The translations under genes were made by a program, and so were the position numbers. From assembly GCA_964578605.1 (NCBI GenBank), contig CAZODO010000012.1, positions 16,485 to 80,484 on the forward strand: 64,000 bases of DNA, given 5' to 3'. The DNA is from JAXMHN01 sp964578605. GTDB lineage: Bacteria > Verrucomicrobiota > Verrucomicrobiia > Limisphaerales > SIBE01. Under the pieces are notes generated by a model. That model searched no databases, was not told the DNA's origin, and worked only from the letters and a program-made list of their open reading frames with translations. Below, one piece after another: positions 59,441 through 64,000 of this stretch; position 1 is the stretch's first letter, and each line of letters begins with the position of its first letter.

Positions 59441-62400
59441 ATGCGCAGTAAGATCGTTAATACTCTCGCGGTGGGTGCGGCCGCAGTCGGGTTGGGAGTC
59501 GTCCTGGCCCAAGGCGCTGCACCCTCGACAGCTCAAGGGATCATCACGGGGAAGGCGTTCCTCGATATCGGCGATGGAACGGCGGTGGCCGACCTCACGT
59601 CGAACGCCAAGTTCCCGGACAGCCCGGATGTGGTGGAGTACCTGCCGTACTTTGAGTGGAACCCAGACCCCTCAGGCGACATCTTCACTCCCGCGGACAA
59701 TGAATATGCGGACAGCTACGGACTTCAGATGCTGGGGTATTTCTATCCTCCTGCCACCGGCGACTACGTGTTCTGGATTTCCGCCGATGACAGCGCCAAC
59801 CTGTACCTCAGCACCGACTCGACCGCTGCCAACAAGAAGTTGATTGCCCAGGAGCAGGGCTGGAGCGATCCGCGCATGTGGGACGTCACCGGCGGCAGTA
59901 GCGGCACGGTTGAAGCCAAGAGCTCTCTGACATTCCCCGGAACAGAATGGCCAACCAAGGATGCGAGCAATGGGGGCGCCAGGATCACCTTGACCGCTGG
60001 ACGGCCCTATTATATCGAAGCGCTCCTCAAGGAGGGCGGGGGTGGCGACAACCTGGCCGTGGCGGTGCAGTCACCGGATTTCTCGATTGACCAAACCCTT
60101 CCGATCCCGGGCCAGTACCTGTCGAGCGACCGCTCAAGCGGTCCGGTGACGATCGTGAAACAGCCGGGGGACCAGTCGATCGTGGAGGGCCATTCTGTCA
60201 CGTTCAGAGTCGAGGCGGATGGCACTCCGCCCTACACCTTCCAATGGCAAAAGAACAATGTGGACATCGCGGATGCCACCCAGGCCACGCTCACGTTGAC
60301 GGCGGCGACGCTGGCCGATAACAACGCCAAGTTCACCTGCAAGGTGAGCAATGCCCAGGGCTCGGCAACGTCTTCCGCCGCGACGCTCACGGTTCATTCG
60401 GATACCGCCCCGCCCACGCTGGTCCAGGTGTCGGCGGACACGACTTTCACCACCGTCAACGTCACGTATTCCGAGCCGGTCAGCGACACCGCCATCGCCA
60501 AGGCTAATTATGCGATAGACCAGGGCGTCACCATCTCGGCAGTCACCCGCGTGGATGAAGATACGGTCTCGTTAACGACCTCCCTGTTGACGGGCGGCTT
60601 GACTTATACCCTGACGATCAACGGCGTGCAGGACACCGCGGTCACGCCCAACACCATCGCCGCGAATACCAAAGCGGAGGTGCGGCCTTTTGTTTATGTC
60701 CCAGGCACGGTGGTGCGCCAGAAGTACAATGGCGTGGACGACGCCACGGGCAACACGATCGCTGGATTGTTCGACGATCCCAGGTTCCCGGGCGCCCCGG
60801 ACCAGGTGAGCCTCCTGAGCTCGTTCGAGTACCCGGCCAGCGGCGCCAACCGCGATGCGGCTGCGGACCCGGCGAGAAACTACTTCGATTGCATTGAAGG
60901 GTTCTTCATTCCACCCACGACAGGCAACTACGTGTTCTTCATCTCGTTCGCGGATCGTGGCTGGATGTATCTGAGCACGGACGAGTCTCCGGCCAACAAG
61001 CACCAGATCCTCGGGCTTCAAGGCTGGAACGATCCGCGCCAGTGGCTGACAAGTCACGACTTCGACACGACGTTGAATCGGACGGACACCGCCACGAGCA
61101 ATCAATGGCCCGACGCCCCGACGATCGCTCTCCAAGCCGGCAAGAAGTACTACATGCTGTTGGTGCACCATGATCCCAGTTGGGCTGGCGGAGACTGGTT
61201 CTCGGCGACTTACAAGCTCGAGAACGAAGACGATCCGGAAGGCGGATCTGTTCCGCTGCTGGCGGGCGACGTCATCGGAACCTACGTTGATCCGAGCGGC
61301 GCGAGCGTTACCTTCACGATCGAGCCACAAAGCGCGACGGTCGAGGTCCAAAAGAGTGTGACCCTGCAGGCCGCGGCCACAGCCACGTCGCTCTACGGCG
61401 CGACCGTCCAATACCAATGGCAGTCAGCCCCCAAAGGCAGTTCGACATGGACGAACATCCCGGACGCCACCTCGGCTTCCTACACAACGCCGGTGCTCAC
61501 AGCGGCCGACGACGGCAAGCAGTACCGGGTGGTCTGTTCGGTGCCCGGCTATTCGCAGCCAAGTTCTGTCGCGACGCTGAGGGTGGTGACCGATGTCGCC
61601 CCCCCGATTCCCACCGCGGCCGCGCTTCCAAGCAACACGGGCAACACGGTGGATCTGGGGGTTTCCTTCAATGAACCGGTTGACGCGGTGAGCGCGGGTT
61701 TGCAGGCCAACTATTCGCTGTCCAAAGGGACGATCCAAAGCGTCACCTATCACCCGAAATCCAGCAGTGCGTTGCTCAAGGTCTCCGGGTTGAACCTGGG
61801 TGATTCTGCCGTCGTGACGGTGAAGAACGTGGCGGACAGCATCGGCAACAAGATCACTTCGGCGGACGCGCCCTTCACGGTCTCGACCAAGATGAAATGG
61901 GGCGTCGTGGGAGGCAACGAGCTCGGGCTTGGCAATTATGTCATCCCGGTCGGCGCCGACGGATTCGATGTCTACTCGGATGGCATTTCGGAGTGGGCGA
62001 CCTACGACGAAGCGGTGCTCGTTTATGAAGAGATCACGGGCAACTTCGACAAGAAAGTCCGCGTCGAGTACCAGGACGCGTCCAGCCAATGGGCACGGGC
62101 GGGCTTGATCGCTCGCGACGTGACGAACTTCGGCGTGGATCGCACTCGACAGGAGGGCGGGGAAGCCGGCCGCTACCAGAAGGTGCATGTCAACCCGGTG
62201 GGACCCACCATGACAGGACCGGGCACCGCCGGGAACAACACCTGGGAAGGCAACCAGCGACTTGAGACAGGCGGAGCGACAACCTCTGCCGGCGGCGGCG
62301 GTGTGCCGCAATATCCGAACGCCTGGTGCCGTCTCCAACGCACCGGAGATACGTTCACCATCTATCGCAGCGATGACGGGGTGAACTGGACGCAGCTGGG

Positions 62401-62713
62401 AACCTCGACCTTCACCGGGGCGACACCAGCCAAGCTCTCCGTCGGAGTCGATTACTCTCCGGAGAATGGCAACGTGACGGAAGAAGCCTCGCGTGCAGTC
62501 TGGCTTGCCAAGTTCCGCCAGTATGGCGACACGTTCGGGGCGGTAGCGCCAACCATTGGCGTCGCCAAAAGTGCCACCGGCATCACGATCACGTTTACCG
62601 GCAGCTTGGAGTCAGCGGATGCCGTTACCGGCCCGTGGAGCGCCGTTTCGGGGCCGAGTCCTGTGACGGTCCCGACCACAGGCAACGGGAAGTTCTATCG
62701 CGCCAAGCAATAG
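59441..62713 (+). CDS. Large secreted multidomain (PA14-like/Ig-like) surface protein
   Basis: The 1090-residue product starts at ATG 59441 with a signal peptide (VNTLAVGAAAVGLGVVLAQG). Two PA14-like modules are recognisable by GYFYPPATGDYVFWISADDS and GFFIPPTTGNYVFFISFADR, each followed by LYLSTD/MYLSTDESPANK and GWxDPRxW. Ig-like domains lie between them (FTCKVSNAQGS, YRVVCSVPGYSQPS) and two Big-like strands with VTYSEPVSD and VSFNEPVDA. A concanavalin-like region (about 840-1020) precedes the same C-terminal module as the protein at 2324-5215 (VTVPTTGNGKFYRAKQ). The domain set suggests carbohydrate binding at the cell surface. A strong terminator follows 28 bp downstream. Confidence 0.85.
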   Translation: MRSKIVNTLAVGAAAVGLGVVLAQGAAPSTAQGIITGKAFLDIGDGTAVADLTSNAKFPDSPDVVEYLPYFEWNPDPSGDIFTPADNEYADSYGLQMLGYFYPPATGDYVFWISADDSANLYLSTDSTAANKKLIAQEQGWSDPRMWDVTGGSSGTVEAKSSLTFPGTEWPTKDASNGGARITLTAGRPYYIEALLKEGGGGDNLAVAVQSPDFSIDQTLPIPGQYLSSDRSSGPVTIVKQPGDQSIVEGHSVTFRVEADGTPPYTFQWQKNNVDIADATQATLTLTAATLADNNAKFTCKVSNAQGSATSSAATLTVHSDTAPPTLVQVSADTTFTTVNVTYSEPVSDTAIAKANYAIDQGVTISAVTRVDEDTVSLTTSLLTGGLTYTLTINGVQDTAVTPNTIAANTKAEVRPFVYVPGTVVRQKYNGVDDATGNTIAGLFDDPRFPGAPDQVSLLSSFEYPASGANRDAAADPARNYFDCIEGFFIPPTTGNYVFFISFADRGWMYLSTDESPANKHQILGLQGWNDPRQWLTSHDFDTTLNRTDTATSNQWPDAPTIALQAGKKYYMLLVHHDPSWAGGDWFSATYKLENEDDPEGGSVPLLAGDVIGTYVDPSGASVTFTIEPQSATVEVQKSVTLQAAATATSLYGATVQYQWQSAPKGSSTWTNIPDATSASYTTPVLTAADDGKQYRVVCSVPGYSQPSSVATLRVVTDVAPPIPTAAALPSNTGNTVDLGVSFNEPVDAVSAGLQANYSLSKGTIQSVTYHPKSSSALLKVSGLNLGDSAVVTVKNVADSIGNKITSADAPFTVSTKMKWGVVGGNELGLGNYVIPVGADGFDVYSDGISEWATYDEAVLVYEEITGNFDKKVRVEYQDASSQWARAGLIARDVTNFGVDRTRQEGGEAGRYQKVHVNPVGPTMTGPGTAGNNTWEGNQRLETGGATTSAGGGGVPQYPNAWCRLQRTGDTFTIYRSDDGVNWTQLGTSTFTGATPAKLSVGVDYSPENGNVTEEASRAVWLAKFRQYGDTFGAVAPTIGVAKSATGITITFTGSLESADAVTGPWSAVSGPSPVTVPTTGNGKFYRAKQ

Positions 62714-62740
62714 CCGGTTGCCCTGAGTCGTTGCTCTTCG

Positions 62741-62770
62741 AAGGCCGGGTGAGTGCCCGGCCTTTCTTAT
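62741..62770 (+). terminator. Rho-independent terminator after the PA14/Ig surface protein gene
   Basis: AAGGCCGGG (62741-62749) and CCCGGCCTT (62756-62764) form a 9-bp stem with a 6-nt TGAGTG loop. It is followed by a T-rich tail. Confidence 0.85.
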
Positions 62771-62935
62771 TTCCCTGCTTCTGCGTTGCCAGGTGGGGGC
62801 TCGGCAGTCTTCACCCAAGCTCGCAGGTCTCCGCAGGATGCAACCGTGGCGCGCCGAGTCGGCGCGTCCTGCCAAACTGGGCAGGGCGGGCTCGCTTCGG
62901 TTACCAATCGCCGCGCGGAAAGGTTTATATTTACA

Positions 62936-63006
62936 GAGGTTAACCTGTTGTTGACCTCAGGCACACGAGTGCGACTCTACCCAACGGAGAGTCGCATTTC
63001 TTTTTT
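62936..63006 (+). ncRNA. Candidate small RNA or attenuator with intrinsic terminator
   Basis: GAGGTTAAC (62936-62944) pairs with GTTGACCTC (62950-62958), nine pairs with one wobble, around a CTGTT loop. TGCGACTCT (62970-62978) pairs with AGAGTCGCA (62988-62996), nine perfect pairs, and is followed by TTTCTTTTTT. A TATATT (62926-62931) lies just before the first hairpin, so a transcript of about 70 nt can start and end here. The two loops can pair through GTTG and CAAC. It is either an independent RNA or a leader controlling the ABC permease gene 50 bp downstream. The rest of the 343-bp gap contains nothing else that I can name. Confidence 0.5.
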
Positions 63007-63056
63007 CCCTCTCTTAAGTTTACCTCCTGCCTGCCGCATGCAACCCTGGCTTCCTC

Positions 63057-63854
63057 ATGCGCGGAACACGGTACTTGGGAATTTATGCCGCCCTCTGGAA
63101 GAACTCGGTGGTGCGGGAGATGAATTTCAAGGCCAATTTCCTCCTTTGGATCCTGGTTGAAATGCTCTGGCTGGCCTTGCAGCTCGCCTTTGTCGCGGTC
63201 ATTTACCAGCATACCGACCGGATCGCGACGTGGTCCAAATGGGAAGTCGTGCTGCTGATCGGCGCGAGTCATTTCATCCAGCAGCTTTACACGGCCATCT
63301 TCCTGTCCAACGTGACCCAGCTCTCCGAACACATCCGGACCGGCAAGCTCGATTTCATGCTTCTGCTCCCTGTCAACACGCGGTTCCTGCTCTCCTTGCG
63401 CCATGTGGACCTGGGGGGATTCGTGAACGCGCTTTCGGCCGTCGGGGTCATGGCTTACGCCGCCCATCAGCTCCATTTGAGCCTCTCTACCGCCCATTAC
63501 CTGGGCTTTCTGTTGCTCACGGCGGCTGGCCTGTTGGTGCACTATTCGCTGATGCTGATGCTGGCGGCCACCAGTTTCTGGACGGTTCGAGGGCAGGGGA
63601 TCGTCTGGGGCTATTTCAACCTTTTCAATATCGCCCGGCTGCCGGACGCCGCATTTCACGGGGCCTTCAAAGTGATCTTTACCTATGCCATTCCCGTTCT
63701 GCTGGTGGCGAACGTGCCGACCAAGCTCCTGGCCGGCAAGCTGAGTTCGCCGTTGGAGATGCTCCTTCTGCTTGGGTTAAGCCTGGCCTGCTTTGCCGTT
63801 TCGGAGGCGGTTTGGCGGGTTGCATTACGGCATTACACCTCGGCGAGTTCGTAG
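63057..63854 (+). CDS. ABC-2-type transporter permease
   Basis: The 265-residue protein has about six hydrophobic segments and resembles the ABC-2 family branch with NFKANFLLWILVEMLW near the start. Also present are EVVLLIGASHFIQQLYTAIF and the conserved LSEHIRTGKLDFMLLLPVN followed by RFLLSLR. Related operons encode an ATPase, a first permease and this permease. Here no ATPase gene precedes it, and the 146 bp to the window edge contain only a dispersed repeat, so the partners must lie beyond the edge or elsewhere. The substrate is unknown. Confidence 0.85.
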   Translation: MRGTRYLGIYAALWKNSVVREMNFKANFLLWILVEMLWLALQLAFVAVIYQHTDRIATWSKWEVVLLIGASHFIQQLYTAIFLSNVTQLSEHIRTGKLDFMLLLPVNTRFLLSLRHVDLGGFVNALSAVGVMAYAAHQLHLSLSTAHYLGFLLLTAAGLLVHYSLMLMLAATSFWTVRGQGIVWGYFNLFNIARLPDAAFHGAFKVIFTYAIPVLLVANVPTKLLAGKLSSPLEMLLLLGLSLACFAVSEAVWRVALRHYTSASS

Positions 63855-63948
63855 GGTGGTGGGGCAGGGGACGGGATTTCCGGGATAGGAAATGAGCGCT
63901 TGAATCTGAGCTGCAACCCCGCTGTCTGGCCTTGCCCTCCTTGGGCAG

Positions 63949-64000
63949 AATGAGATCACCCCGGAACAGGATTGCGCGCACTGCGCCCTTGAACCTCGCG
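63949..64000. repeat. Dispersed repeat with 52-bp core (copy 2, cut by right edge)
   Basis: The last 52 bases of the window are identical to 25589-25640. The structured part that follows in copy 1 (outer stem GAACCTC/GAGGTTC) would lie just past the edge. The copy is located about 95 bp after the ABC permease gene. Confidence 0.85.

Overview
The window looks like a chromosomal segment of a GC-rich Gram-negative bacterium, most probably a member of the Verrucomicrobiota (Pedosphaera/Limisphaera-like). The reasons are a DUF1080 3-keto-disaccharide hydrolase, a pseudopilin with the H-X9-DG signature, Tat-exported Gfo/Idh and aldo/keto oxidoreductases, a neutral-ceramidase-like protein, tandem NagB paralogues, very large secreted beta-rich proteins that share a C-terminal module, and many genes without a clear Shine-Dalgarno sequence. 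The assignment is an inference from gene content. No rRNA, tRNA, CRISPR array, phage or transposase gene was seen.

Layout. 1-10.7 kb: secreted and envelope proteins (a partial exported protein, DUF1080 hydrolase, a 963-residue secreted protein, an MBOAT/SGNH O-acyltransferase pair, a pseudopilin, a C39-like protein). 11.2-27.5 kb: mostly housekeeping metabolism (SirB1-like protein, purple-acid-phosphatase-like enzyme, aldo/keto reductase, amino acid permease, LysE exporter, carB, WYL regulator, ilvD, two NagB-type genes, ffh, a PIN toxin). 27.7-32.6 kb: a five-gene minus-strand respiratory operon coding for a tetraheme cytochrome, a Tat-exported four-cluster ferredoxin, an NrfD-like quinol-binding membrane protein, an octaheme hydroxylamine-oxidoreductase-like cytochrome and a small unknown protein. 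32.8-44.6 kb: a PLP enzyme, a ceramidase-like protein, a glutamine-synthetase-like/ALDH/Fe-ADH group, endonuclease IV, the E2 and E1-beta subunits of a 2-oxoacid dehydrogenase, and an orphan DNA methyltransferase. 45-63.9 kb: Gfo/Idh oxidoreductase, HAD phosphatase, threonine aldolase, lgt, a GAF protein, a TPR-MshEN protein with PilB, moeA, a decayed alpha/beta hydrolase, O6-alkylguanine methyltransferase, ftsK, trpS, a 1090-residue secreted protein and an ABC-2 permease.

The most unusual content lies between the genes. Five intergenic regions carry arrays of exactly 11-bp units arranged as a direct series on one arm and its reverse complement on the other, so each locus is a long helically phased imperfect palindrome. 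Three arrays (near 10.98, 38.74 and 59.09 kb) use a TTCACCCGTAG-type unit. Two (near 39.01 and 50.16 kb) use a TAAACGCATG-type unit. One array of each class shares the same flanking sequences, which suggests one element family with exchangeable repeat words. There are three further dispersed repeat families: an 82-bp REP-like hairpin (7.9 and 17.1 kb), an exact 52-bp repeat (25.6 kb and the right edge), and a CGAAG/CTTCG heptamer family (2.2 and 23.3 kb). A compact promoter/hairpin/terminator unit near 62.94-63.0 kb may be a small RNA.
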